DNA from: Serratia ficaria
Lineage (GTDB): Bacteria > Pseudomonadota > Gammaproteobacteria > Enterobacterales > Enterobacteriaceae
Direction of reading: 5' to 3'
DNA: 64,000 bases
NCBI RefSeq assembly: GCF_900187015.1
Contig: NZ_LT906479.1
Location: forward strand, 3,224,001-3,288,000
Shown: positions 50,348-59,697 of the stretch, one piece after another
Layout: each line of letters begins with the position of its first letter
How positions within the stretch are numbered: the first letter of the stretch is position 1
Notes under the pieces: generated by a model
What the model was told of the DNA's origin: nothing
The model's input: the letters and a program-made list of their open reading frames with translations, nothing else
Database searches by the model: none
Position numbers and translations under genes: made by a program

Positions 50348-53047
50348 TTACAACCACTCGCCGAAGCGGCGGATATAGAAACGCTTCATCATTTGCGCCA
50401 CCACGCAGTAGCTGATCAGCGTACCGGCCAGCCACGGGAAGTATTCCCACGGCAGCGGCTGCAACCCCACCAGGGCGCCGAGCGGCGAGAATGGAATGTA
50501 GATGCCCAGCGCCATCACCAGCGCGGTGGTGAGCAGTACCGGCAACGCGGCGGTGCTTTGAATGAACGGGATCTTCTGGGTGCGCAGCATGTGTACCACC
50601 AGCGTTTGCGACAGCAAGCCCTCGATAAACCAGCCGGACTGGAACAGCGCCTGATGCTCCACGCTGTTGGCGGCGAAGACAAACCACATCAGCGCATAGG
50701 TGGTGATGTCGAAAATCGACGAGGTGGGGCCGATCCACAGCATAAAGCGGCCGATGTTCTTTGAATCCCACTTGCGCGGCTTGCGCAGGAACTCTTTGTC
50801 CATCTTGTCCCACGGCAGCGACAGCTGGGAGATATCGTACATCAGGTTTTGGATCAGCAGGTGGATCGCCAGCATCGGCAAGAACGGAATGAACGCGCTG
50901 GCCACCAGCACCGAGAACACGTTGCCGAAGTTGGAACTGGCGGTCATGTTCAGATACTTGATGATATTGCCGAAGGTTTCGCGCCCCTTGATCACCCCCT
51001 CTTCCAACACCATCAGGTTTTTTTCCAGCAGGATGATATCCGCCGACTCCTTGGCGATATCGGTGCCGGTATCCACCGAAATGCCGACGTCGGCGTCGCG
51101 CAGCGCCGGCGCATCGTTGATGCCGTCGCCGAGGAAGCCCACGGTGTGGCCATTGGCCTGCAGCATTTTCAGCACCCGCGATTTCTGCAGCGGCGTCAGC
51201 TTGGTGAAGACCGTACGCTGCTCCACCTCGCGCCCCAGCGTCTCATCGTCCATCCGCTCAATCTGCAGGCCGGAGAGCGGTTCGCCCGGCTCCAGCCCGA
51301 CGTCACGGCAGATTTTGCAGGTGATGACCGGGTTGTCGCCGGTCAGCACCTTCACCGTGACGCCGTTTTCCTGCAGCGCGGCGATCGCCTGCTGAGCGCT
51401 CTCTTTCGGCGGATCGAGGAAGGTCAGCAGCCCCTGGATCACCATGTCGCGCTCGTCGGCCACGCTCAGCGGGGCCGTCTGCGGCTGCTCGCCCAGCTCG
51501 CGGGTGGCCAGCACCAGCACGCGGAAGCCGTCTTCGTTGTACTCGCGCGCCAACGCCTGCAGCGCAGCGCGACGCGCCTCATCCAGCGCCAGCGTCTGCT
51601 GCCCTTCGCGCACGTGGGTGGCGATGTCCAGCATCTCCTCCACCGCGCCTTTGCAGATCAGCTGGCGCTGCCCGCTCTCATCCGCCACCACGATAGACAA
51701 ACGGCGGCGCACGAAGTCGAACGGCAGCTCATCCACCTTGCTGAAACGCCCCAGCGCCTCGATGCCCGGCTTGCCGCGGCCAAAACGGATCACCGCCTGA
51801 TCCATCAGGTTTTTCATGCCGCTTTGATGGAAGCTGTTCAGCCAGGCCAGGTGCAGCACCTCGTTATCCTTGGCGCCGCTGACGTTGATATGATGCTCGA
51901 GAATGATGCGATCCTGCGTCAGGGTGCCGGTCTTATCCGTGCAGAGCACATCCATGGCGCCGAAGTTTTGGATGGCGTTCAGCCGCTTCACCACCACCTT
52001 GCGGCGCGACATGGCGATGGCGCCCTTCGCCAGGTTGGAGCTGACGATCATCGGCAGCATTTCCGGCGTCAGGCCCACCGCCACCGCCAGCGCGAACAGC
52101 GCCGCCTCGCTCCAGTCGCCCTTGGTGAAGCCGTTGATCAACAGCACCACCGGCACCATCACCAACATGAAGCGGATCAGCAGCCAGCTGACGCTGTTCA
52201 CCCCGCGATCGAACGCGGTCTGCGCGCGGGAGCCGACGATCGATTTGGCCAGCGAACCGAAATAGGTGCGCCCGCCGGTGGCCACCACCACCGCCGTGGC
52301 GGTGCCGCTGGCGACGTTGGTGCCCATCAGACAGATGTTGGACAGCTCAAGCAGCGCGTTTTCGCTGGGGACTTCGGCCTCGCTCGACTTCGGGGCCACG
52401 CAGCCCATCGCATCGTATTTCTCGATGGGGATGGCCTCGCCGGTCAAAATCGCCTGGCTGATGAACAGATCGCGCGAGGCGATCAGGCGCACGTCGGCCG
52501 GCACCATGTCGCCGGCGGAGAGCTGAATGATGTCCCCCGGCACCAGTTCGCGGATCGGCACTTCCAGCGTCAGCGGATGCGCGCTGTAGCTGCTGCGCCG
52601 CAGCACCGTGGCGGTGGTGCGCACCATCGTTTTCAGCGCTTCCGCCGCCTTGTTGGTGCGATACTCCTGCCAAAAGCGCAGCAGCCCGCTGAGCGACACC
52701 ATGATCAGGATGATGATGACGCCGGTAAGTTCAGTTTCTTCACCGCGCTGGGCCGGCAGCCAGTAGTCGGTAAAGAAACTGATCGCAGCCAACGCCATCA
52801 GCACGAAGATAAACGGGTTGTTAAACGCCTTGATAAGCTGGATCAGCGCAGGCGGCGCCTTGTCGTGGGCCACCTGATTGGCGCCGAACTGCTCCAACCG
52901 TTCATCGGCGTCGTCCTGGGTCAGGCCGTTGCGGTTGCATTTTAAATTTGCCAGCGTCTGGGCGATGTTATTTTTCGCCTCTTCCGCGATGGCGTAAGTC
53001 GCAGCCTGCTTGTCGCGGCGGCGTGCTTTTTCGTTAATCTGAGTCAT
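50348..53047 (-). CDS. mgtB: MgtB, P-type Mg2+-importing ATPase
   Basis: At 899 residues this P3-type ATPase matches Salmonella MgtB rather than MgtA (for example HDKAPPALIQLIKAFNNPFI near the N-terminus). It has DKTGTLTQ with the phosphorylated Asp, KGAVEEM, LTGDNPV and GDGINDAPALRDADVGISVD, and about ten membrane helices. It imports Mg2+ (and Ni2+) when Mg2+ is scarce. It lies downstream of mgtC with a 204-base gap that carries a 23-codon leader frame. Confidence 0.96.
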   Translation of the reverse strand: MTQINEKARRRDKQAATYAIAEEAKNNIAQTLANLKCNRNGLTQDDADERLEQFGANQVAHDKAPPALIQLIKAFNNPFIFVLMALAAISFFTDYWLPAQRGEETELTGVIIILIMVSLSGLLRFWQEYRTNKAAEALKTMVRTTATVLRRSSYSAHPLTLEVPIRELVPGDIIQLSAGDMVPADVRLIASRDLFISQAILTGEAIPIEKYDAMGCVAPKSSEAEVPSENALLELSNICLMGTNVASGTATAVVVATGGRTYFGSLAKSIVGSRAQTAFDRGVNSVSWLLIRFMLVMVPVVLLINGFTKGDWSEAALFALAVAVGLTPEMLPMIVSSNLAKGAIAMSRRKVVVKRLNAIQNFGAMDVLCTDKTGTLTQDRIILEHHINVSGAKDNEVLHLAWLNSFHQSGMKNLMDQAVIRFGRGKPGIEALGRFSKVDELPFDFVRRRLSIVVADESGQRQLICKGAVEEMLDIATHVREGQQTLALDEARRAALQALAREYNEDGFRVLVLATRELGEQPQTAPLSVADERDMVIQGLLTFLDPPKESAQQAIAALQENGVTVKVLTGDNPVITCKICRDVGLEPGEPLSGLQIERMDDETLGREVEQRTVFTKLTPLQKSRVLKMLQANGHTVGFLGDGINDAPALRDADVGISVDTGTDIAKESADIILLEKNLMVLEEGVIKGRETFGNIIKYLNMTASSNFGNVFSVLVASAFIPFLPMLAIHLLIQNLMYDISQLSLPWDKMDKEFLRKPRKWDSKNIGRFMLWIGPTSSIFDITTYALMWFVFAANSVEHQALFQSGWFIEGLLSQTLVVHMLRTQKIPFIQSTAALPVLLTTALVMALGIYIPFSPLGALVGLQPLPWEYFPWLAGTLISYCVVAQMMKRFYIRRFGEWL

Positions 53048-53126
53048 AACGCTATTCTCTTTTTTATTCCGCGCACAGGGATAGCCCGCCCGATTAATGG
53101 GTGAATATGCGCGAAAGGGAATTTAT

Positions 53127-53198
53127 TTAATTAGCGTGATTGAATTGCGAGAGCAGACAGCCACGCTGCAATAATCGCCCGCTGGGGTCGTCGTCCAT
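53127..53198 (-). CDS. MgtL-like 23-aa leader peptide upstream of mgtB
   Basis: A 24-codon frame with the excellent site TAAGGAGGCGTT begins MDDDPSGRLLQRGCLLSQ and ends FNHAN. Salmonella MgtL, the Mg2+-sensing leader of mgtA, begins MEPDPTPLP; the early acidic and Pro residues destabilise the ribosome at low Mg2+ and so relieve transcription termination. The MDDDP start here has the same chemistry. It lies 79 bases upstream of mgtB and 53 bases downstream of mgtC, and is too short for ordinary gene calling. Function is inferred from position and the acidic/Pro start. Confidence 0.7.
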   Translation of the reverse strand: MDDDPSGRLLQRGCLLSQFNHAN

Positions 53199-53251
53199 AA
53201 CGCCTCCTTAATACCTTATGTATTTAAAGTCAGTTAAGTTGATATAATTAA

Positions 53252-53950
53252 TCAGACCGGCAATTCGGACGCAACGCGCCAACGTACGGCGCTCACGCTT
53301 TTTTCCAGGCTGACGCGGCAGACAATGCCTTCAATTTCTTTTTGCGCGGCCGGGGTCGCGGTTATTTCCGCGCAAACCTCCAGCTGACCTGGGCTGGAAA
53401 TATCAGCGCTGCGCAATGATTGCAGCCGCAGCGCCACGCCGTTCAACGCCTGTAATATCAGGGTGCGCACCAATATTTCATCCTGTTCGCCGCAGGTCAC
53501 CTGAATTCGGTAGCATAATTCCAGATCGGTCGCCTGCTGCTGCGGCTGCAGGTTAATGCGCTGCGCCGCCTCGCGCAGCAGGATATTGGCGCACAGGATA
53601 ACCAGCGTGGCGATAACCGCATCCCAGTGTTGCCCCAGGCCGCACAGCACGCCGATACCCGCAGAACACCACAGCGTGGCGGCGGTGTTGAGACCGCGAA
53701 TATTCAGGCCTTCGCGCATGATCACCCCGGCGCCGAGAAAGCCGATGCCGGAGACAATCTGCGCGGCGACCCGCCCGGCGCTGGAAGGATCGGTGGACAT
53801 TGAGCTAAGAATGAATACCGCCGCGCCGGTCGCCACCAGCGCATTGGTGCGCAGGCCGGCCATACGCTGGCGCCATTGGCGCTCGGCGCCAATAACCGCC
53901 CCCAGGCACATCGCCAGTAATAAATTTAAAACAAAAGGAGTCATAGCCAT
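53252..53950 (-). CDS. mgtC: MgtC virulence-type membrane protein
   Basis: The 232-residue protein follows Salmonella MgtC: LGAVIGAERQWRQRMAGLRTNALVATGAAVF, QIVSGIGFLGAGVIMREG and NTAATLWCSAGIGVL in four or five membrane helices, then a cytoplasmic ACT-like domain. MgtC modulates F1F0 ATP synthase and phosphate uptake and supports survival at low Mg2+. AAGGGGAAAGTC precedes the ATG. Upstream lies a structured leader of about 360 bases and a PhoP box. Confidence 0.95.
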   Translation of the reverse strand: MAMTPFVLNLLLAMCLGAVIGAERQWRQRMAGLRTNALVATGAAVFILSSMSTDPSSAGRVAAQIVSGIGFLGAGVIMREGLNIRGLNTAATLWCSAGIGVLCGLGQHWDAVIATLVILCANILLREAAQRINLQPQQQATDLELCYRIQVTCGEQDEILVRTLILQALNGVALRLQSLRSADISSPGQLEVCAEITATPAAQKEIEGIVCRVSLEKSVSAVRWRVASELPV

Positions 53951-53984
53951 GACTTTCCCCTTAATTAACCGCAGGAGATAAAAT

Positions 53985-54040
53985 CATGTGCTGTTTAGCA
54001 CACGCGAAATCGCGCTGAAAATAAATCAGCGAATCAGCGT
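53985..54040 (-). promoter_or_regulatory. Tandem hairpins in the mgtC leader
   Basis: On the minus strand three stems follow each other: CGCTGA/TCAGCG with a 7-nt loop, CGCGA/TCGCG around a T, and GTGCT/AGCAC with a 4-nt loop. They end about 35 bases before the mgtC start. In Salmonella the mgtC leader has alternative stems that sense ATP and proline-tRNA. Confidence 0.5.
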
Positions 54041-54329
54041 ATCGGTGCCTGGAGGGAAAAGGCTGTGGCTGCAAAATACCATAATGACGTCCAACTCAAT
54101 TCGCCTGAAGCCAACCGGCATCAGGTAACGCAGTTATATTCGGGTATGCGCAGCTCGGAATAATCAGAGAGGAGTGCCGCCCGCCGTGTTCGGCAAGCGA
54201 CAAATCAAAAGAGGATTGGTCAGCTTGCCTTGTTTATTTCACTGCAACTACAACTGTCCAATTGGGTTTCTCCTTTGAAATTTTGGCTGAGTATAATGAC
54301 GCGAGGTTATGATGTAAAGGTCAATTTAT

Positions 54330-54346
54330 TAAACGTAAATTAAACC
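54330..54346 (-). promoter_or_regulatory. PhoP box of mgtC
   Basis: On the minus strand GGTTTAATTTACGTTTA has two PhoP hexamers (GGTTTA, CGTTTA) separated by five bases, with one mismatch to the (T/G)GTTTA direct repeat. It lies 380 bases upstream of mgtC, and TTTACA follows 11 bases later as a possible -10. Confidence 0.75.
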
Positions 54347-54461
54347 GGAAATAACCCTTATTTTCCGCCTCTGGCCATTATCGCGCGCCATTGCGCTTAG
54401 CAACTCCGGCGGCGGTGGACTACGCTAGGCACATGTCCCGCCGACTCACCAAGGAGCCGTT

Positions 54462-55847
54462 ATGAATCCCCTCACCCATACCCTGCTTGACGCGATCTGG
54501 CAAAGCCTGGGGCACCGCGCCACTCCGGCCGATCAACTTACCGTCGGCGGCGACGGCGCGCTGACCTCGGCGTTTCCGGTCACCGAGCTGGCGACCGCCG
54601 CCTGGGCCGCCGCCGGGTTGGCCTGCGCCGAGCTGCTTAACCGGGACGGCGGCTCCGCGCCGCAGGTGTGGGTCGATCAACGGCTGGCCTCGCTGTGGTT
54701 CGGCTGGACCTTACGCCCGCTGGGCTGGACCCTGCCCGGCGCCTGGGATGCGCTGGCCGGCGACTACGCCACCGCCGACGGCTGGATACGGCTGCATACC
54801 AATGCGCCGCATCATCGCCAGGCGGTGGAACGGCTGCTGGGGCCGGTGCGGGATAAGGGAACGCTGGCCGAAAAGGTACTGAGCTGGAAGAAAACCGAGC
54901 TGGAGCAGGCGGTGATTGAAGCCGGCGGTTGCGCGGCGGAGATGCGCACGGCGGAAGAATGGCAAACGCATGTTCAGGGCAAAAGCGTGGCGCTCGAGCC
55001 GCTGATCCACGCCTCGCTGCAGCCCGAGGCGCCGCGCCCTGGCTGGCCGCTTCCCACGGCCCGGCCGCTGCAAGGCGTGCGGGTGCTGGACCTGACGCGC
55101 ATTATCGCCGGCCCGGTCGCCACCCGCTTTCTCGCCGGGCTGGGCGCCGACGTGTTGCGCATCGATCCCTACGGCTGGGATGAGCCCGGCGTCGAACATG
55201 AAGTGATAGTGGGCAAGCGCTGCGCGCGACTCAGCCTGACCAATGCGCACGATCGCCATACCTTTGAGCAATTGCTGAAAAGCGCCGACGTTATCGTTCA
55301 CGGCTATCGCGCCGGCGCACTGGAGAAGCTGGGTTATGGCCCCGAAGAAAGGCGGGCGCTGGCGCCGGGACTGATCGACGTCTGCCTCAACGCCTATGGC
55401 TGGAGCGGCCCATGGCGCGCGCGCCGCGGCTTCGACAGCCTGGTGCAGATGAGCTGCGGGTTGGCGGCGACCGGCATGCGCCGACAAGGCGCCAGCCTGC
55501 CGGTGCCGCTGCCGGTACAGGCGCTGGACCACGCCACCGGCTATCTGATGGCGGCGGCGGTGCTGCAGGGCATGAAACAGCGCCTGACCCGCGGCACCGG
55601 CTACTGCGCGCGCTTGTCGCTGGCACGCACCGCTCAGCTGCTGCTGGCGCATCCTTATCCGCAGCACCACCTGCAGCAGCCATTGGCGCCGGTAACCGCC
55701 GCCGATGAAAACCCGGCGTGCGAGTTGACGCACTGGGGCCCGGCACAACGTCTGAACGCCCCCTTGAGCCTGACCGGCACCGCATTGCAGTGGGCGCTGC
55801 CGGCCACCGCGTTAGGCAGCGCTCAGCCGGCATGGCTGCGGCGCTAA
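54462..55847 (+). CDS. CaiB/BaiF (family III CoA-transferase-like) protein
   Basis: The 461-residue protein has an unusual N-terminal ~200 residues and then a family III CoA-transferase domain: PLQGVRVLDLTRIIAGPVATRFLAGLGADVLRID, including the Asp that typically forms the acyl-CoA anhydride region, and SADVIVHGYRAGALEKLGYG. The substrate is not predictable. The end overlaps the convergent LysR gene by four bases. Confidence 0.85.
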   Translation: MNPLTHTLLDAIWQSLGHRATPADQLTVGGDGALTSAFPVTELATAAWAAAGLACAELLNRDGGSAPQVWVDQRLASLWFGWTLRPLGWTLPGAWDALAGDYATADGWIRLHTNAPHHRQAVERLLGPVRDKGTLAEKVLSWKKTELEQAVIEAGGCAAEMRTAEEWQTHVQGKSVALEPLIHASLQPEAPRPGWPLPTARPLQGVRVLDLTRIIAGPVATRFLAGLGADVLRIDPYGWDEPGVEHEVIVGKRCARLSLTNAHDRHTFEQLLKSADVIVHGYRAGALEKLGYGPEERRALAPGLIDVCLNAYGWSGPWRARRGFDSLVQMSCGLAATGMRRQGASLPVPLPVQALDHATGYLMAAAVLQGMKQRLTRGTGYCARLSLARTAQLLLAHPYPQHHLQQPLAPVTAADENPACELTHWGPAQRLNAPLSLTGTALQWALPATALGSAQPAWLRR

Positions 55848-56734
55848 GCGCCCGGCAGCTGCTGCTGCAGCCAGCCCAGCAGTTCTGCGACCACCGGCGT
55901 CAGCCCGGCGGCCTGCGGCCAAACCAGATAAAAATCGTCCTCGCTCAGCCGCCGCGGGCCGGCCATCGCCGCCAGCCTCCCTTCGGCGATGGCGTCGCGC
56001 GTCAGCAGCGTTTTCACCAGCGCAACGCCGAACCCCTGCTCCGCCGCGCGGATCAATAGTCCGGCATCGTTGAACAGCGCTAACTGCCGGCCAGACTCCG
56101 GCTGCCGCTGCGCCTGAAACCAAGTGCGCCACGGCGTAACGTCGTGTTCCAGCAGCGGCGTAAGCGGCGAGCCTTGTTCGAACGCCGTCCGCCACCGCTG
56201 CGCCAGCGCCGGCGATGCCACCGGCATCGCTTCCCCGGAGGCGATGCGCTGCGCATGCAGCCCCGCCCAGCGCCCGTTGCCGATGCGGATCGCCGCGTCA
56301 AACCCCTTCAGCGACAGATCCTGCACCGCCAGCGAGGCGTCGATGTCCAGCGCAATGTCGGCGCAGGCGTCGCGAAAGGCCGGTAAACGCGGCAGCAGCC
56401 AGTAATGCGCAAAAGAGGGCAGCACGCTGATGCGCAGCGCGCGGCTTGCCGCAATGCGCCTGACGCGGCCGACGCCGCGCTGCAGCGCCAACAACGCCGG
56501 CTCCGCCACCGCCAGCAGTTCACGCCCGGCCGCATTCAAGCGCAGCCCGCGGCCACGGCGCTCAAACAGCGGGCAACCGATAGCCTGTTCGAGCTGCTGA
56601 ATTTGCTGGCTGACCGCACCGTGGGTCAGATGCACCCGCTGGGCCGTCGCCCGCAGGTTTTCCAACTGCGCGGCAATCACGAAGGTAGGCAGAATATGCA
56701 AAGGAATGCGTTCATTGACCATCTGGTTAGCCAT
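55844..56734 (-). CDS. LysR-family regulator (GcvA-like)
   Basis: The 296-residue protein has the HTH segment NLRATAQRVHLTHGAVSQQIQQLE and CPLFERRGRGLRLN, then an effector domain with FDAAIRIGNGRWAGL, as in the GcvA/AmpR group. It is divergent from the PLP decarboxylase gene and convergent with the CaiB-like gene. The ATG at 56734 is a reasonable start; the frame is open to 56752. Confidence 0.88.
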   Translation of the reverse strand: MANQMVNERIPLHILPTFVIAAQLENLRATAQRVHLTHGAVSQQIQQLEQAIGCPLFERRGRGLRLNAAGRELLAVAEPALLALQRGVGRVRRIAASRALRISVLPSFAHYWLLPRLPAFRDACADIALDIDASLAVQDLSLKGFDAAIRIGNGRWAGLHAQRIASGEAMPVASPALAQRWRTAFEQGSPLTPLLEHDVTPWRTWFQAQRQPESGRQLALFNDAGLLIRAAEQGFGVALVKTLLTRDAIAEGRLAAMAGPRRLSEDDFYLVWPQAAGLTPVVAELLGWLQQQLPGA

Positions 56735-56824
56735 GCCATCCAAAAAGAACATTTTTCATCGATTTCGACGCCAAAGCAAATGGTCTATGTTGAACGCATT
56801 CCCCCTTTTTCTTATGGAGTCATG

Positions 56825-58240
56825 ATGCACCCACGTTTGCAGCAAGATCTTGAGCAGTTTCCACAGATACTCGAACACACGCGTCAAATCGCGGCGGATT
56901 TCCTGGGCGGGCTGAAACGGCGGCCGGTGTGCCCGCCGCCGGAACAGCAACAGCTGCAGCCGGGCGACGATCGGCTGGTGGAGGACGGCGCGGGCGCGCT
57001 GGCCGCGCTGGCGGATTTCTGGCGGCGCTATGAGGCCGGCGTCTCCGCCAGCGCCGGCCCGCGTTATTTCGGTTTCGTCACCGGCGGCAGCACCCCGGCG
57101 GCGGTGGCGGCGGACTGGCTGGTTAGCATTATCGACCAAAACAGTCAACTTAGCCACGACACCATGGCGGCGGCGATCGAACTCGCCGCGGTTGAACAGC
57201 TCAAATCGCTGCTTGGCCTGCCTGAGACGTTCACCGGCAGCTTCGTCAGCGGCGCCACCATGGCCAACTTCGCCGGCCTGGCCATCGGCCGCCAATGGTT
57301 GGGCCGCCAGCGCGGCATCGATATCGCGCAGCAGGGGCTCGCCGCGCTGGGCGACATTCAGGTGCTGGCGGCGAACCCGCACGCCAGCAGCGTGAAGGCG
57401 CTCAGCATGCTGGGCATCGGCCGTGACGCGCTGATAACCATCGCCAGCCAGCCGGGCTGCGAGGCCATAGATACGCAGGCGCTGGAACGCCACCTGGCCG
57501 CGACCGAGGGCATGCCGACGCTGGTGCTGGCCAGCGCCGGCACGGTCAATACCGTGGTCTTTGACGACCTGCCGCGCCTGCTGGCGCTGCGCGAGCGCTA
57601 CCCGTTCTGGCTGCACGTCGACGCGGCCTTCGGCGGCGTGGCGGCCTGCTCGCCGCACTACGCGCCGCTGTTGGCCGGCTGGCAGCAGGCGGATTCCATT
57701 ACCGTTGACGCGCATAAATGGCTGAACGTGCCTTATGACAGCGCCATCCAGTTCACCCGCCACCTGGATTTGCAGATGCAGGTGTTTCAAAACCATTCTG
57801 CTTATCTGGAGGCGCCCAGCCTCAGGCCGGACAACTATCTGCATCTGACGCCGGAAAACTCACGGCGTTTTCGCGCCCTGCCGCTGTGGCTGGCGCTAAA
57901 AGCCTACGGCAGCAGCGGCATGCGCGATATCGTGGAACGCAACGTCAGGCTGGCGCGCCTGTTGGGGGCGGAACTGTCCGCCAGCGAAGGGTTCCGCCTG
58001 CTGGCGCCGGTCAACCTCAACGTGGTGTGCTTTGCCCTGAGCCAACCCACAGGCGATGCCGACGCGGCGCGCGATCGCTTCCTCGCCCGGCTGGATCGGC
58101 AAGCGGTAGTCCGCTGTACGCCAACCCGTTATAACGGTCAACCGGGCATTCGCGCGGCGCTGGTCAATTGGATGACGGAGGAAGAGGATATTCGACAGGC
58201 GCTGGCGTCAATGCGCGACTGCCTGCCGGAAGAGGAATGA
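56825..58240 (+). CDS. PLP-dependent group II decarboxylase (aromatic-amino-acid / glutamate type)
   Basis: The 471-residue protein has SFVSGATMANFAGLA, HVDAAFGG for the PLP-binding Asp and ITVDAHKWLNVPYDS with the Schiff-base Lys. The closest family is the pyridoxal-dependent decarboxylases acting on aromatic amino acids or 2,4-diaminobutyrate; the substrate cannot be fixed. The ATG at 56825 follows TTATGGAGTC. A long N-terminal extension in the open frame back to 56405 belongs to the antisense of the LysR gene and is not real. It is divergent from that regulator, which probably controls it. Confidence 0.88.
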   Translation: MHPRLQQDLEQFPQILEHTRQIAADFLGGLKRRPVCPPPEQQQLQPGDDRLVEDGAGALAALADFWRRYEAGVSASAGPRYFGFVTGGSTPAAVAADWLVSIIDQNSQLSHDTMAAAIELAAVEQLKSLLGLPETFTGSFVSGATMANFAGLAIGRQWLGRQRGIDIAQQGLAALGDIQVLAANPHASSVKALSMLGIGRDALITIASQPGCEAIDTQALERHLAATEGMPTLVLASAGTVNTVVFDDLPRLLALRERYPFWLHVDAAFGGVAACSPHYAPLLAGWQQADSITVDAHKWLNVPYDSAIQFTRHLDLQMQVFQNHSAYLEAPSLRPDNYLHLTPENSRRFRALPLWLALKAYGSSGMRDIVERNVRLARLLGAELSASEGFRLLAPVNLNVVCFALSQPTGDADAARDRFLARLDRQAVVRCTPTRYNGQPGIRAALVNWMTEEEDIRQALASMRDCLPEEE

Positions 58241-58259
58241 AGGCGTGGGGCGGCACGGG

Positions 58260-58964
58260 TCAACCTGGCTGGAACGCCTGCAGCCGCTGTTTCTGCTGCC
58301 CGTCATCGCTGATGTTGTCCGCCGACAGCCAGGCGCTGAACGCCGCGCGCACCGCCGGCCACTGGCTGTCGATCATCGACAGCCAGTCGGTGTCGCGATT
58401 GCGGCCTTTGACGACGACCGCCTGGCGGAAGGTGCCTTCGAAGCTGAAACCAAACCGCTCGGCGGCCTGACGCGACGGCAGATTAAGGCTGTCGCATTTC
58501 CATTCGCAGCGGCGGTAGCCCAGATCGTCGAACAGATGTTGCAACATCAGGAAGATGGCTTCGCTGCCGACCGCCCGGCGTTTCATCAGCGGCGACCAGT
58601 TGATCGTCCCCAGCTCGATCGCGCCGTTGATCGGGTCAATGCGCAAAAAAGCGCAGCTGCCGATCGCTTTACCGCTGACCTGATCGATAACCGCCATGGT
58701 TTTCCTGTCGGCATTGCTGGCCTGAGCCTGAAGATAATCGCGAAATTCGCTCGGCGTTTCCGGCCGCTCGCAAAACAGATAGGTCCAGTCGCGGCCATCT
58801 TCCGCCAGTTGATAAGCCTGATAAAGCTCATCGGCCCGGCGGTCCGCCTGCAACGGTTCCAAACGGCAAAAACGCCCTTGCAGCACTTTATTGCCGGGTT
58901 CGCCCGCCGTCTGCCAGTGGTCTAACGCGTCGCCAATTGGCTGGCCGTATTGATTGTGCCTCAT
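58260..58964 (-). CDS. GNAT-family N-acetyltransferase (RimJ/RimL-like)
   Basis: The 234-residue protein has GTINWSPLMKRRAVGSEAIFLM for acetyl-CoA binding and RRCEWKCDSLNLPSRQAAERFGFSFEG, the C-terminal block of RimJ/RimL-type acetyltransferases. This subgroup acts on protein N-termini or small substrates. It is convergent with the decarboxylase gene, with 19 bases between the two stops. Confidence 0.88.
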   Translation of the reverse strand: MRHNQYGQPIGDALDHWQTAGEPGNKVLQGRFCRLEPLQADRRADELYQAYQLAEDGRDWTYLFCERPETPSEFRDYLQAQASNADRKTMAVIDQVSGKAIGSCAFLRIDPINGAIELGTINWSPLMKRRAVGSEAIFLMLQHLFDDLGYRRCEWKCDSLNLPSRQAAERFGFSFEGTFRQAVVVKGRNRDTDWLSMIDSQWPAVRAAFSAWLSADNISDDGQQKQRLQAFQPG

Positions 58965-59697
58965 CCCTGCTCCTGAATTGTTATGCAGACTCTCAGCAAA
59001 TTAAGGCCGGATGCTGACCGATACAAGTCCGACCTGCCGACATCTCCATACCCTCGCAGCAGGCAAAGATAGTTCAGAAAAACCAATTAATCACGTAATA
59101 ATATTCTTCATACTGATTTCTAATGTAAAAAGATTCGTCATAAGCCATTGTTATGTTGCGCTATTTTTTAACGGTTCGCGCAATTTATGTTTCCGTAATG
59201 TAACAAATTGATTAGTTTTGTGATAAAAAAAGAAGGGATTATCATTACCAAATACAATTAGTTCAACTGCAACCAATTGATTATCAATACCAATTTTCTT
59301 ATCTGCGCGATCAAACACGCATAAAGTGGTCGCAAAACAGGCGAAAAAAAGTTAAAAAAACAACACATGAATTTTTTTTAAGAATTTTCCTAACAATCTA
59401 AAATTTCATTTCGTGACATGATGAACAGAATCAACGCGGAAGATACCGACAGGTACAGGGCTCAAGCGCGCGTTGAGATTGTCTGGCGCTCATCCGAACG
59501 CCAGCGCATTACGCTGACTTAAGCTAAACTTATAGATTCACGTGGTTAATAAGTTTAGTATGAAAATATCGTTGAGCGGCGTCGCGTTTATTGATAGAAC
59601 ACTCGCTATAAGTGAAATATTGATCCATTTTTTGCCTTTAGGCTTCAGGCTTTTTCTCATATTACCGCGGTAAAACGGATTTAAGTGGGGGTGCGAT
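58965..59697. other. Long AT-rich region upstream of rcsA
   Basis: These 730 bases have no gene. The stretch 59080-59420 is AT-rich with several A and T tracts, as in H-NS-bound silencer regions upstream of rcsA in enteric bacteria. An RcsAB-like box is at 59379-59392. Confidence 0.6.
59379..59392 (+). promoter_or_regulatory. RcsAB box
   Basis: TAAGAATTTTCCTA is very close to the RcsAB box of E. coli rcsA (TAAGAATATTCCTA), with one mismatch, about 305 bases upstream of the rcsA start. It indicates autoregulation by RcsA-RcsB. Confidence 0.8.

Noticed and set aside
50849..52945. A 698-codon open frame on the plus strand
   Set aside because: It is antisense to mgtB, is made of His, Arg, Gln and Ala-rich low-complexity text and has no family motif. 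Such shadows are expected in high-GC genes.
56405..56821. N-terminal extension of the PLP decarboxylase frame
   Set aside because: It lies opposite the LysR gene, has shadow-like composition, and the ribosome site is at 56825.
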